From positions 992,001-1,056,000 of the forward strand of contig NZ_CP179868.1 in NCBI RefSeq assembly GCF_051379705.1: a stretch of DNA of 64,000 nucleotides, written 5' to 3'. Numbering within the stretch: the first letter of the stretch is position 1; every line of letters begins with the position of its first letter. The notes beneath the pieces were generated by a model that saw only the letters and a program-made list of their open reading frames with translations, was not told the origin of the DNA and did no database searches. Position numbers and translations under genes: made by a program. Origin of the DNA: Ekhidna sp051379705 (GTDB taxonomy: Bacteria > Bacteroidota > Bacteroidia > Cytophagales > Cyclobacteriaceae). This document shows, piece by piece, positions 7,922 through 17,488 of the stretch.

Positions 7922-9596
7922 TGCTAGCAAATTTTCGCTTTCTCATGTACCATTTCAGACCACCAATTAGAAGGACTACAATAACCGGAACCACCAAATT
8001 TATTACTTGCCATTTGGTTCGCTGCTGCTGTACTTTTACCCGATCCAAAGGACGTATCTTCACTTCCCTCGATCGTGTTTCAATCAATCCTGACTCGTCC
8101 ACCAGATAGTCCAGAATATTTAGAATAAACTCTTCGTTTGCATAGGTTGTCTTTGTGAATGGCTCCACTCCTAACCCTAATGGTTCACCAGTTTCGGGAT
8201 CCAAATCATTCCGTATGATGTCTCCATCGCCAATCACTATTACTTTTGAGTCAACACCACGATCAATAAATTGCGACTTATCGAATCCTTTCGGAACCAA
8301 ACGATTTGCATAGAGTGAAGTGAAGGCACCTTCCAAAAGATAACCTACCGTCTTAGGTCCATCAGTGAATCGCTCTGGTCGGAGTTTATCTCGTAAATCG
8401 TTGAAAGCAACACGAACTGGTGGACCTAGCAGTTTTGTATACTGACTGGTGGTCATCAATGGTGTCTTCTTTATTCCTACAGCTTTCACTGTGTCTATTT
8501 CAGAAACAAATCGACCTAAAATCGCATCCAGGTTACGTACCGAAGGATGCTTGCTGAAGTTGGTAAGTACCGGAAAAAATGGCCAGGGAATCATTTGAAT
8601 TTGAGGTTGGTTTCCAACATTACCCGCTACCACAGGAAACTGTCCACTGTTTACATCCAACACATAGTTTTGATTGATTCTCACACCGTATCTGAAAAGT
8701 TGGTCATTCAAATTAGTCTCGTATGGTATCGCTACGGTTCCTTCTCCGGACGCACTGTCCATGTTCACACTCAAGGCATCAATGAAATAAACGAGTTTAC
8801 CTCCACGCATGAGGTATTGATCTATCAGGTATTTTTCTTGTTCTGTGAAAGGCTGGGTAGGCTTTCCGATTACAACCGCATCATATCCTGTCAATTCATT
8901 TTTACCGGCCAACGAAACATTAAATAAATCAAACTTTGAAAGCACGGTATTTCTAAAGCCTGCAATTTCTAGCGAGTCTGGCGACCCATGTCCGATAATG
9001 TATCCGATTCTCTTGGTTCTACCATCTACCAGTTGGGCGATGGCTGCCGCCAATTCATACTCCAGGCCTTCAATGCTTTGATTTAAAACTACATCAACTC
9101 CTGCCGTACTATTGCCATTAATCAGGTTGACGCTAATTTCGTCCATGCCTTTTGAGACAATAGCTCCTGGGAAAAGAAGTTTCTCCATTTTGTCACCATC
9201 TGCATTCTTGTAGTTGAGATTTGAAGGTTCAATCCCTTTATCTATTAATGACTGGTAGAACTGGTTACGCGCTTGCAAATTGGTTGCCTGAGCAGGATCT
9301 GTGAATTTGTATTGGACTTTATTTCCGCTTTCGATAGAAAACTGTTCCAACATCTCACCTACGGAATTTTGAAAACGTTCAAAATTGGAGGGTAATTCAC
9401 CGGCAAGGTATACCTCAAAATAAACACGCTCATCGAGTGACCTTAGGAGGTTTTTCGTTGACTCAGAAATGGTGTATCGTTTTTCTTCCGTTAGGTCAAA
9501 TTGAACTCTGTATTTATCTGCCATTTGATTGACAAGCCAAACCGAGAGTAGCACGACAATACTTTGAAGAATGACTATTTTCTTACTCTTCCTCAT
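7914..9596 (-). CDS. gldG: Gliding motility ABC-transporter protein GldG
   Basis: Protein of 560 residues with membrane helices at each end (about residues 8-28 and 532-551) and a large extracytoplasmic GldG-type domain between them, including the segment GYIIGHGSPDS. GldG with GldF and GldA forms an ABC transporter needed for gliding in Flavobacterium johnsoniae; its cargo is still unclear. The gene overlaps gldF by 4 bases and the DUF4340 gene by 8, so it is part of one transcript. Confidence 0.93.
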   Translation of the reverse strand: MRKSKKIVILQSIVVLLSVWLVNQMADKYRVQFDLTEEKRYTISESTKNLLRSLDERVYFEVYLAGELPSNFERFQNSVGEMLEQFSIESGNKVQYKFTDPAQATNLQARNQFYQSLIDKGIEPSNLNYKNADGDKMEKLLFPGAIVSKGMDEISVNLINGNSTAGVDVVLNQSIEGLEYELAAAIAQLVDGRTKRIGYIIGHGSPDSLEIAGFRNTVLSKFDLFNVSLAGKNELTGYDAVVIGKPTQPFTEQEKYLIDQYLMRGGKLVYFIDALSVNMDSASGEGTVAIPYETNLNDQLFRYGVRINQNYVLDVNSGQFPVVAGNVGNQPQIQMIPWPFFPVLTNFSKHPSVRNLDAILGRFVSEIDTVKAVGIKKTPLMTTSQYTKLLGPPVRVAFNDLRDKLRPERFTDGPKTVGYLLEGAFTSLYANRLVPKGFDKSQFIDRGVDSKVIVIGDGDIIRNDLDPETGEPLGLGVEPFTKTTYANEEFILNILDYLVDESGLIETRSREVKIRPLDRVKVQQQRTKWQVINLVVPVIVVLLIGGLKWYMRKRKFASNE

Positions 9597-10321
9597 CCCT
9601 TCTGTACGTTTAATATGATTCGTGTCAAGTACAGGAACAGGACAATCATGGAAATGAAATAGATGACATCACTCATGTCTATCAATCCCTTGCTCAAAGT
9701 TTCATAGTGAGAAAGTATACCTATCTGCTCAATAATGTAGGAAGTCTCAGACCAAATGTTAATAGCAGCAATGGAATCGAATCCGGCGTAAAAAGCAAAA
9801 CACAGAAATGCCGCCAGAATAAAAGAGACAATTTGATTACCCGTAAGTGCCGATGATAAAATGCCTATGGAAGTAAAAATGCCTCCCAGCAAAATAAGCC
9901 CAATGTATGATCCAATGATACCGGCTGTGTCGATATTACCTACTGGATTGCCAAAGTAAGAAAGGGTGAAGTAGTATATCAGCGTTGGCAATATTGAAAA
10001 TATAACAAGCAGAAAACCCGCAAGAAACTTACCTACCACTATCTCAATATCTCTGAAAGGCAACGTATAAAGTAATTCTATTGTGCCTCCTCTTTTCTCT
10101 TCAGCAAATGCTTTCATGGTAATTGCTGGAATCAAAAACATAAAAACGTATGGGGCTAATGAAAACAATGTTTCCATACTTGCATAGCCATAGTCCAGTA
10201 CGTTGGTATCTGGAAAAACCCACATCAACAGACCAATTCCTAATAGAAAGATTCCGATCACCACATATGCGATCAGTGAATCGAGGAACTCGTTGATTTC
10301 TTTTCTTAGAATGGTGATCAT
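9593..10321 (-). CDS. gldF: Gliding motility ABC permease GldF
   Basis: Integral membrane permease of 242 residues with about six hydrophobic helices. The loop after helix two contains MKAFAEEKRGGTIELLYTLP, a hallmark of the ABC-2 permease branch that includes GldF and NosY. It overlaps gldA and gldG by 4 bases each. Confidence 0.93.
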   Translation of the reverse strand: MITILRKEINEFLDSLIAYVVIGIFLLGIGLLMWVFPDTNVLDYGYASMETLFSLAPYVFMFLIPAITMKAFAEEKRGGTIELLYTLPFRDIEIVVGKFLAGFLLVIFSILPTLIYYFTLSYFGNPVGNIDTAGIIGSYIGLILLGGIFTSIGILSSALTGNQIVSFILAAFLCFAFYAGFDSIAAINIWSETSYIIEQIGILSHYETLSKGLIDMSDVIYFISMIVLFLYLTRIILNVQKG

Positions 10322-11217
10322 TTTCCTTTTGTCAATTCCTGAAAAACGCCTTCGAGCGACTGTTCTTCCTTTGAAATATTGATCAATGGCAACTCATGCT
10401 CACCAGCGATCTTCATTATGCTTTTTCTAGGATCTTCGTTCGCTGCTATTCGATAGCTATTCTCCACTATTTCTACCACTTGCAATCCCACATTTTCTAA
10501 TAGCGTTACATCAATTGCTGCTTCAAACTCTACTCGATAGGTTATTAAATCTGATTTCATTGACTTCAAATTTTTCACCTCATCATCGGCGACTATCGTT
10601 CCTTTATTAATGATGACTACCTTATCGCATAGTGCTTCCACTTCTTGCATGATATGTGTGGATAGAATCACGGTCTTGTCCTTGCTCGCTTCTTTGATCA
10701 CTTTCCTTATTTCCACCAACTGATTAGGATCCAATCCACTGGTTGGTTCATCCAAAATCAAAACCTGAGGATCATGTATTAAGGCCTGAGCAAGACCTAC
10801 CCGCTGACGATACCCTTTGGAAAGCGCAGCAATCTTCTTGTGCTGCTCGCGACCTAAGCCACACATCTCGATCATATTTGAAACTTTCGATGTTTTACTA
10901 TCCAGCTTATAAGCTGCAGCTACAAAACCAAGATATTCCTTGACATACATCTCCAGATACAGTGGGTTATGTTCTGGCAGATAGCCTGTGATTCGTTTCA
11001 CTTCAAGGGGTTCGGCCGATACATCAATACCATCCACATGAACGGACCCTGACGTGAGTCCGATGTACCCTGTAGCAATCTTCATGGTGGTGGATTTTCC
11101 TGCACCATTTGGACCTAGAAAGCCAGTAATTTTTCCTTTTGATGCTTCAAAAGAGATCACATCCAGTGCTTTTTGAGCCCCGTAAACTTTGGTTAGTTGA
11201 TCTACTTTTATTGACAT
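10318..11217 (-). CDS. gldA: Gliding motility ABC ATPase GldA
   Basis: ABC ATPase of 299 residues. Walker A is GPNGAGKST (residues 35-43), the signature is LSKGYRQRVG (about 134-143), and Walker B is VLILDEPTSGLDP. The C-terminal 80 residues are a GldA/DRA-type extension. It is the first gene of the gldA-gldF-gldG-DUF4340 operon. Unlike F. johnsoniae, where gldA is apart from gldFG, the ATPase is here in the same unit. Confidence 0.93.
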   Translation of the reverse strand: MSIKVDQLTKVYGAQKALDVISFEASKGKITGFLGPNGAGKSTTMKIATGYIGLTSGSVHVDGIDVSAEPLEVKRITGYLPEHNPLYLEMYVKEYLGFVAAAYKLDSKTSKVSNMIEMCGLGREQHKKIAALSKGYRQRVGLAQALIHDPQVLILDEPTSGLDPNQLVEIRKVIKEASKDKTVILSTHIMQEVEALCDKVVIINKGTIVADDEVKNLKSMKSDLITYRVEFEAAIDVTLLENVGLQVVEIVENSYRIAANEDPRKSIMKIAGEHELPLINISKEEQSLEGVFQELTKGK

Positions 11218-11353
11218 TGAACTAAAAGCTGTTCAGCGGGTTTTACAGGTTTGATGTTTATTTGTGCTCTGATTAACAGATCAGAAAACGCAATTATCGG
11301 GCAAATATTTCTATATGTGCTCACATCTACAATTTTGATTTAGAAAATCCTGT

Positions 11354-11878
11354 ATGATTACAATCATTAGTAGCACCAATCGGAAAAATTCAATTTCTAA
11401 ACAAGTTGCTTTACAGTATCAGACTATACTGAAAGAACTAGCAATAGAATCCACGATAATAGACCTTGAGCATCTACCAGCAGACTTCATTGCATCTGCA
11501 TTGTATGAAAATCAAGGAACTAATGTCGATTTTAATCCCATTAGAGATCACATGAAGGACGCACAGAAATATGTGTTTATTGTTCCGGAGTACAATGGTT
11601 CATTTCCAGGCATTCTCAAAACATTTCTGGATGCGCTTGAATTTCCCGGCACCTTAAAAGGAAAGAGATGCGCCATGGTAGGGATATCTTCGGGTGTTCA
11701 AGGTGGTGTAATGGCTATGAGTCATCTAACAGATATTTTCAATTACCTTGGTATGCATGTGCTGGCCAACAAGCCTAAACTGATGCGCGTCAATGGACTG
11801 ATGGAAGATGGGAAGATCACAGATGAGTCAAGCATCAGAAGGTTAAAAGAACAAGCTGAGGCGCTAATTGATTTTTAA
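11354..11878 (+). CDS. NADPH-dependent FMN reductase family protein
   Basis: Flavodoxin-like oxidoreductase of 174 residues. The N-terminus ISSTNRKNSISK is the phosphate-binding loop for FMN, and VPEYNGSFPGILKTFLD is the conserved second motif of the NADPH-dependent FMN/azo reductase family. Likely a cytoplasmic quinone, azo or flavin reductase; the natural substrate is not evident. The next gene starts two bases after its stop, suggesting co-transcription. Confidence 0.88.
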   Translation: MITIISSTNRKNSISKQVALQYQTILKELAIESTIIDLEHLPADFIASALYENQGTNVDFNPIRDHMKDAQKYVFIVPEYNGSFPGILKTFLDALEFPGTLKGKRCAMVGISSGVQGGVMAMSHLTDIFNYLGMHVLANKPKLMRVNGLMEDGKITDESSIRRLKEQAEALIDF

Positions 11879-11880
11879 AG

Positions 11881-12423
11881 ATGACTGAAAACATTGTCAA
11901 ACTACTGCAATACTATAAATCATTAGGTGAGCGATCTTTTGCTGCACTTTCTGATGAAGAGCTACACCTTGTTCCCGGTGATGGTTCCAATAGCATTCCA
12001 ACAATGGTTAAGCACCTCTGGGGCAATATGCTCTCCAGGTGGACCAATTTTCTAACCGAGGATGGTGAAAAAGACTGGCGGGATCGTGAAGCTGAATTTG
12101 ATTCTACAATTAAAACAAGAGCAGAAATGATGGAGAAGTGGGAAGAAGGCTGGAATGTGTTTCTCCATGCCATCAAAGACCTAAAAGACGAGGATTTAAC
12201 GCAAACAGTATATATCCGAAACGAAGGTCACACGGCTCTTGAAGCTATTCACAGGCAGCTCGCACATTACAGTTACCACATTGGACAAATTGTATACCTG
12301 GCCAAAATGATTAAAGGAGAAGACTGGGTTTCTTTGAGTATTCCAAAAGGTGGAACGGAGCAATACAACAAAGAGAAGTTTGGTTCCGATAAATCAGATA
12401 AACACTTTACTGACGAGGTATAG
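11881..12423 (+). CDS. DUF1572 / DinB-like protein
   Basis: Four-helix-bundle protein of 180 residues of the DinB/DUF1572 type. The probable metal-binding histidines are in MVKHLWGN (near residue 41) and in the C-terminal HRQLAHYSYHIGQ. DinB-fold proteins include metal-dependent thiol transferases, but this branch has no established reaction. It is the second gene of a pair with the FMN reductase. Confidence 0.8.
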   Translation: MTENIVKLLQYYKSLGERSFAALSDEELHLVPGDGSNSIPTMVKHLWGNMLSRWTNFLTEDGEKDWRDREAEFDSTIKTRAEMMEKWEEGWNVFLHAIKDLKDEDLTQTVYIRNEGHTALEAIHRQLAHYSYHIGQIVYLAKMIKGEDWVSLSIPKGGTEQYNKEKFGSDKSDKHFTDEV

Positions 12424-12536
12424 TAGACTTAAATTGCTCTTCATCGGTTTTGCAGCATGGTTGGTAGGAAAAATCAAGCGATCATGTCAAGAATGTAGTA
12501 TCCTTGTTATCTTCAATAGACTACCACTGAAGATTT

Positions 12537-15425
12537 ATGCTACGCAAAAGCCTTGTAATATTATTTTCACTAGCTGCGGTCTCGCTCTTTGGACAGTCGT
12601 GTCTTCAGAAACTAGATAGTGCGGAATACTTCAAGTACAGCTATCCGCTGAAAGCGAAGTTCTACGCAAACTCCCTCCTTGCAGATTTAGATTCAGCTAA
12701 GTGCGTCACAGAAATTGGTATTGCCGGTCTTTACAATAATGTAGGTTTAATTCTTTGGGAAATCAACGACAAGCAACGAAGTTTAAATGCACTCCACAAC
12801 GGACTCAGCTATGAAGTGGCTAGCAAAGATTCGCTGCATCAAGATTTGCTAGGTATCTATTACAATCTTTCTGCACTTTACCAGGAATTGGGAGACTTTG
12901 GAAAAGCCGGCAAGTTTCTGGATTTGGCTGGACGAGTAACTACCGCCCGTCTTTCTGATAACTCTCAAGCAAAAATCAGATACCTCTATCGGCAGGGAAT
13001 ATATCACCGAGAAGTTGGGAATTTTGATGAAAGTCTACAAGCATTAAATCAAGCACTTTCTTCCGGGAAAGATATCAATGACTCAATCAGCATTGCATTA
13101 CAAATTGAATTAGGTACCACCTACAGGCATTTTGGTGACCTCAATAAAAGTGAGCGTGAGCTACTCAAAGCCATTGAAATAGCGAAGGGCAAAGATGAGA
13201 TTCAATACTTCAGAGCGATCGATCGATTGTCTGCATTAAAAATAGAGCAGGGCGAATATTCCGATTCTGAAAACTATTTACTCTACAATCTTGAGAAGAA
13301 AAACGCCAATTATCAGGATGATAAAGTCATGTTGCTGGAAACGCTGAACGGGTTGAGTATTCTATATTATCGTCTCAACGACCTGAAAACTGCCAACAAT
13401 TATATGGATCAGGCTTTGGATGTAGCCGGTGAAATCCGAACCATCAGGCCTTATATGATCAACAATCTTGGCACGATTTATAAGCGACAAGGTAACATTG
13501 AAAAAGCCGAGGAGTGTTTCAAAGAGAGCTCTCAAGGCTTCCTAGACCTTTTTGGGTCAATGAATCCGGACTATGCTAGCAGCTTAAGCAATCTGGCCAG
13601 TATTTATAAGGATAAAGGAGAACTTCCAAAAGCGCTCGATCTATACATGAAAGTGTTAGATATGGACAAGGTTATCTATGGGACTGAGCACGCTAATTAC
13701 GCCACTTCGCTTAACAATGTTGCTCTGCTCTATCTTCAGTTCGGCAACTTCTCCCTGGCGGGAAAGCTTTTGACTGAAGCCAAAAGAATACGAGCCAATA
13801 CCTTAGGCAACTACCATCCGCTTTATATCAAAACGGTAAATGATCTGGGACTTTATTACATGATCGTTAAAGACTATCAGAAAGCCATGGAATCTTTCGA
13901 TCATGCGCTCTCAGCAGAGATCAAGCACATGCAGGATATCTTTCCTGTATTGACGGACAACCAACGCAAGTTGTACTTCGATGAAACCAGATACAACATT
14001 GGCCGCTTTTGTGCATTGGCTTTTGCCGATGAAAACATCGATTCTAAATACGCCAACAATGCACTCAATCATTTCCTGAACACACGTGGTATCCTTTTCT
14101 ACGCGTCAGAAAAAATGAGAAAGCTGATTCAAAACAGTAACGATGATAAAATAAAGCGAGACTACAATACCTGGCGGGAAAAGAAATACAGCTTGGCGCA
14201 GGCGTATTTACTTACAGAGGAAGATCGAATCAAGCAGGGAATCTCCATTACCCATTTAGAAGAAGAATGTGCAAACCTTGAAAAAGACCTTTCTCGAAAA
14301 TTCAAAGTCTTTGCCGATCAGGAGAAATCCACCTACCATCATTGGTCTGAAATCAGTCTTGAACTGGAAGACAGCACAGCTATGGTGGACATAATTCAAT
14401 TTAGAGATTACTCGGTGGAAGTCATTGACGAAAAAATCGATCAGGGTTTTGAAGATGAGTCACATTATATGGCGTTTATCATCAAAAAAGATAGTGTTTT
14501 AGAGACGGTGAAATTGCCAGCCATTGACTTTACTAAAGGCTTTGCGACTTACCGAAATTCATTGAAGTATGGAGTGAAAGACAAGCACAGTTATGGAGTT
14601 TTCTGGCAGCAAATTGATGAGCATTTGCACGATGTAAATAAACTGTATCTATCACCTGACGGCATCTATCACAAGCTCAACCCTGTGGTTTTTTATGACG
14701 AGACCGATAATGAATACATGTCGGATAAATATGACATCATTAACATCACGAGTGGTAAGGATCTGCTTTATCGAGATGTGCCAGAGTTGGTGACTGACGC
14801 CAAAATATTTGGAAACCCTGATTTCTCTAAGATTGAAGGCTATTCACTTAATCAACTTCCAGGTGCTGAAAGAGAAGCGAGTGACATCAGTGAAATTCTG
14901 GATGTGCGCAGATGGGAAACAGAGACCTTCTATTTCTCGGAAGCCACTGAAGATCGCATCAAGACTTTTGCAAATCCGGGAATTATCCATATTGCTACAC
15001 ATGGCTATTTCATTGATGACCCGAATTATACCGATCCACTTCACAGTTCGGGGCTCTTTTTGAGTAAATCAGCATCTAGTACAAATGACGGATTACTTTC
15101 TGCCTATGAAGCGATGAATTTGGTCCTAGATCAAACGAATCTGGTTGTCTTAGCCGCCTGCGAAACGGGACTTGGTAAAGTGCAGAACGGTGAAGGAGTT
15201 TTTGGATTACAACGTGCTTTTTTGGTAGCAGGAGCTCAAAATGTGCTTTTGTCACTGGTTAAAATAAATGATGAAGCCGCTCGAAAATTCATGAACCTAT
15301 TCTATAAAGAGCTATTATTAGTGAAAGATCCACAGGTCGCCTTTTTTAATGCAAGAAGAGAGTTTAGAAAGGTGGATACAAACCCATACAATTGGGGAGC
15401 TTACATTTTAGTATCCAAAGGTTAA
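12537..15425 (+). CDS. Secreted TPR-CHAT protein
   Basis: Protein of 962 residues: a signal peptide (about 1-20), then tetratricopeptide repeats to about residue 480, then a helical linker and a C-terminal CHAT domain (about 670-962). CHAT domains are caspase-like cysteine proteases. The catalytic pair is present: His822 in HIATHGY and Cys875 in AACETG. It has no C-terminal membrane helix, unlike the second CHAT protein at 59067. No sigma or anti-sigma gene adjoins it. Its stop codon abuts that of the convergent OmpA gene with no spacer. The substrate is unknown. Confidence 0.88.
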   Translation: MLRKSLVILFSLAAVSLFGQSCLQKLDSAEYFKYSYPLKAKFYANSLLADLDSAKCVTEIGIAGLYNNVGLILWEINDKQRSLNALHNGLSYEVASKDSLHQDLLGIYYNLSALYQELGDFGKAGKFLDLAGRVTTARLSDNSQAKIRYLYRQGIYHREVGNFDESLQALNQALSSGKDINDSISIALQIELGTTYRHFGDLNKSERELLKAIEIAKGKDEIQYFRAIDRLSALKIEQGEYSDSENYLLYNLEKKNANYQDDKVMLLETLNGLSILYYRLNDLKTANNYMDQALDVAGEIRTIRPYMINNLGTIYKRQGNIEKAEECFKESSQGFLDLFGSMNPDYASSLSNLASIYKDKGELPKALDLYMKVLDMDKVIYGTEHANYATSLNNVALLYLQFGNFSLAGKLLTEAKRIRANTLGNYHPLYIKTVNDLGLYYMIVKDYQKAMESFDHALSAEIKHMQDIFPVLTDNQRKLYFDETRYNIGRFCALAFADENIDSKYANNALNHFLNTRGILFYASEKMRKLIQNSNDDKIKRDYNTWREKKYSLAQAYLLTEEDRIKQGISITHLEEECANLEKDLSRKFKVFADQEKSTYHHWSEISLELEDSTAMVDIIQFRDYSVEVIDEKIDQGFEDESHYMAFIIKKDSVLETVKLPAIDFTKGFATYRNSLKYGVKDKHSYGVFWQQIDEHLHDVNKLYLSPDGIYHKLNPVVFYDETDNEYMSDKYDIINITSGKDLLYRDVPELVTDAKIFGNPDFSKIEGYSLNQLPGAEREASDISEILDVRRWETETFYFSEATEDRIKTFANPGIIHIATHGYFIDDPNYTDPLHSSGLFLSKSASSTNDGLLSAYEAMNLVLDQTNLVVLAACETGLGKVQNGEGVFGLQRAFLVAGAQNVLLSLVKINDEAARKFMNLFYKELLLVKDPQVAFFNARREFRKVDTNPYNWGAYILVSKG

Positions 15426-17480
15426 TCACTGGTTGAACAATTCCAGATTTTCCTCGCTTACCAGCAAATTAATCGGGCGCTCAGCATTTGATGTCTCGTA
15501 TACTCGTATCGTGTTTCCGGCAGTAATTGTGCCTTTTATTGCACCGTTCCAACTCATAAGCTGATCATAGTCCACATTCAATATTTCAGCGATCCGCTCC
15601 AATGACATTGCCCTTCTAACAATATAAGTTCTTGCCGTTTGCAGGTTCAAGTCTACGCTCGATTTCACGATGATTTCAACTCTTCTGCGGAAGATTCTAC
15701 GAAACCAGTGGTCGTTGCCTTGAGAAGGAATCTCGCCTCTGGGAAGTACATTAATCTTCCCTGCATCCAAACCCAAAGAAACCAGGTAAGACTTTGCTGA
15801 CTCTCCCCTTTTTTCGCTTAGCCTCAAATTGCCATTATCCGTACCTATGCTGTCTGTGAATGCCAGAATATCTATGGACTCAAAACTTTGGGCTTGGATC
15901 TGATCATAAAGATTATCTAGCCCGGCCCGAGCTTCAGGTCTTAATGAATACAATCCATAATCGAAGTATAGCTTTTCAAAGCGAATCTCAGATGGTATCT
16001 CCGAAGCAACAACTGGATCAGTTGTATCATCCTCCAAAATTTTGGGCTTGGGCTTTGACGGCCTTATGGGCTCGAATAGGTCATATCCTGCATAATCTTC
16101 CACTCGAAATGTCACCAGATCTAATGATTGAATATCTCTAAACTTGGAGACCAAACGTGCATCAATCAGCGATTCCCCTGAAATAAGAAGCGAAAGAAAC
16201 AATCGCTCATTGCTTACATCAAAATTGTAAATATTGAGAATCTCATGATCCGCTCTATTGGATGACAAAAAACCTACTGTATCAGAAATCGCAAAATAGG
16301 TATCGTCCCATGTAGAGTTGAATGGATCACCCAAGTTGTATATCTGTGGCTCAAAGAATGATTCTCCTTTTGCTGCGTAAAGATCAAAACCACCGTATCC
16401 CACATGGCCATCACTGGAGAAAAGTAGACATTCAAAAGCTGAGGAGTAATATGGGGTAATTTCATTTTCAGGCGAGTTTATCACTGCTCCCATATTGATA
16501 GCAGGTGTCCAAGCTTCCTTTTCCAGTCCTTTCAGGCTCATCCAGATGTCGCTTCCTCCATTTCCCCCAGATCTGTTTGAGCTGAAGAACAAGGTGTCGC
16601 CAGTTGCTGAGATAGATGGTTGTTTATTCTCCGATCCCGGCTCATTGATATAGGCGTTCAACGCCACAGGAGCAGTCCACTCGTCATTCTCCAGATAACT
16701 CACCATGATACTGCATTGAGAACCTTCGCCTTCATTGCAGGAAGAAAAATAGAACGTATCTCCTTTTTTAGTAAAAGATCCTGAGCCTTCGGGCCAACGT
16801 GTATTCAAACCTGAAAATTTCTGATTTGAGGATGACATTCTCCAGCGACCATTTCCTCTATTTTCGAATGAGACCAAATCTGGCAAAAGTCCCTCGTATT
16901 GCAACTCTTCGTATTGTGTTCCCGGTAGGTTTCTTGTAGTGGCCAATACCACATGCTTGCTGGATGGGTTTACTATCGCTCCAAAATCGTGGAATTTCGA
17001 ATTAATCTCATCCATCGAGCTAACTGCAAATCCTCTATCCGCCTTTTTTTGTCGTAATGCTAATTGACAACCTTCGCTTTGTTTTCTAGCCAATTCTATT
17101 AGGTAAGGTTCGGCATCTGGCACAGATATCAGAAATGAATAAATAGAATCAGCTTCATCAAATCGAGTCTCTTGCTTAAGTAGCCCTGCATAGCTGTACA
17201 TCGAACGAGCCCTATATTCCTGATTGGGCGCGTTGCTTAATTGCAAAAAGACTGATTTTGCTTTTTCGTATTGTAGGGTTTTGTTGTAGCATTCTGCCAA
17301 TCTGAATTTAGCAAAATGGTTATCCTTGTCTATTCCGGATATTTTATCGTAAAACTCTATTGCGTCATTGTAAACACCATTCTGATAATTTTCATCAGCC
17401 AATCTTAAGAGTTTAGGAACCGACTGAGAATACCCAAGGACAGTGGCCATCATGCAACTTATGGTGAGTATTTTTTTCAT
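15426..17480 (-). CDS. PorE-like TPR-PD40-OmpA protein with C-terminal LysM
   Basis: Envelope protein of 684 residues: a signal peptide (1-19), TPR-like helices (about 20-150), PD40/WD40-like beta-propeller repeats with FFSSNRSGG-type motifs (about 230-400), an OmpA peptidoglycan-binding domain (about 500-610), then a LysM-like module (about 620-665, TYIVRRAMSLERIAEILNV). The TPR-propeller-OmpA order resembles PorE, which links T9SS parts to peptidoglycan; the LysM tail is an addition I do not know from PorE. It is the last gene of a four-gene operon, 8 bases after PorP/SprF. Likely role: fixing that complex to the cell wall (inference). Confidence 0.9.
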   Translation of the reverse strand: MKKILTISCMMATVLGYSQSVPKLLRLADENYQNGVYNDAIEFYDKISGIDKDNHFAKFRLAECYNKTLQYEKAKSVFLQLSNAPNQEYRARSMYSYAGLLKQETRFDEADSIYSFLISVPDAEPYLIELARKQSEGCQLALRQKKADRGFAVSSMDEINSKFHDFGAIVNPSSKHVVLATTRNLPGTQYEELQYEGLLPDLVSFENRGNGRWRMSSSNQKFSGLNTRWPEGSGSFTKKGDTFYFSSCNEGEGSQCSIMVSYLENDEWTAPVALNAYINEPGSENKQPSISATGDTLFFSSNRSGGNGGSDIWMSLKGLEKEAWTPAINMGAVINSPENEITPYYSSAFECLLFSSDGHVGYGGFDLYAAKGESFFEPQIYNLGDPFNSTWDDTYFAISDTVGFLSSNRADHEILNIYNFDVSNERLFLSLLISGESLIDARLVSKFRDIQSLDLVTFRVEDYAGYDLFEPIRPSKPKPKILEDDTTDPVVASEIPSEIRFEKLYFDYGLYSLRPEARAGLDNLYDQIQAQSFESIDILAFTDSIGTDNGNLRLSEKRGESAKSYLVSLGLDAGKINVLPRGEIPSQGNDHWFRRIFRRRVEIIVKSSVDLNLQTARTYIVRRAMSLERIAEILNVDYDQLMSWNGAIKGTITAGNTIRVYETSNAERPINLLVSEENLELFNQ

Positions 17481-17488
17481 CGTTAAGA

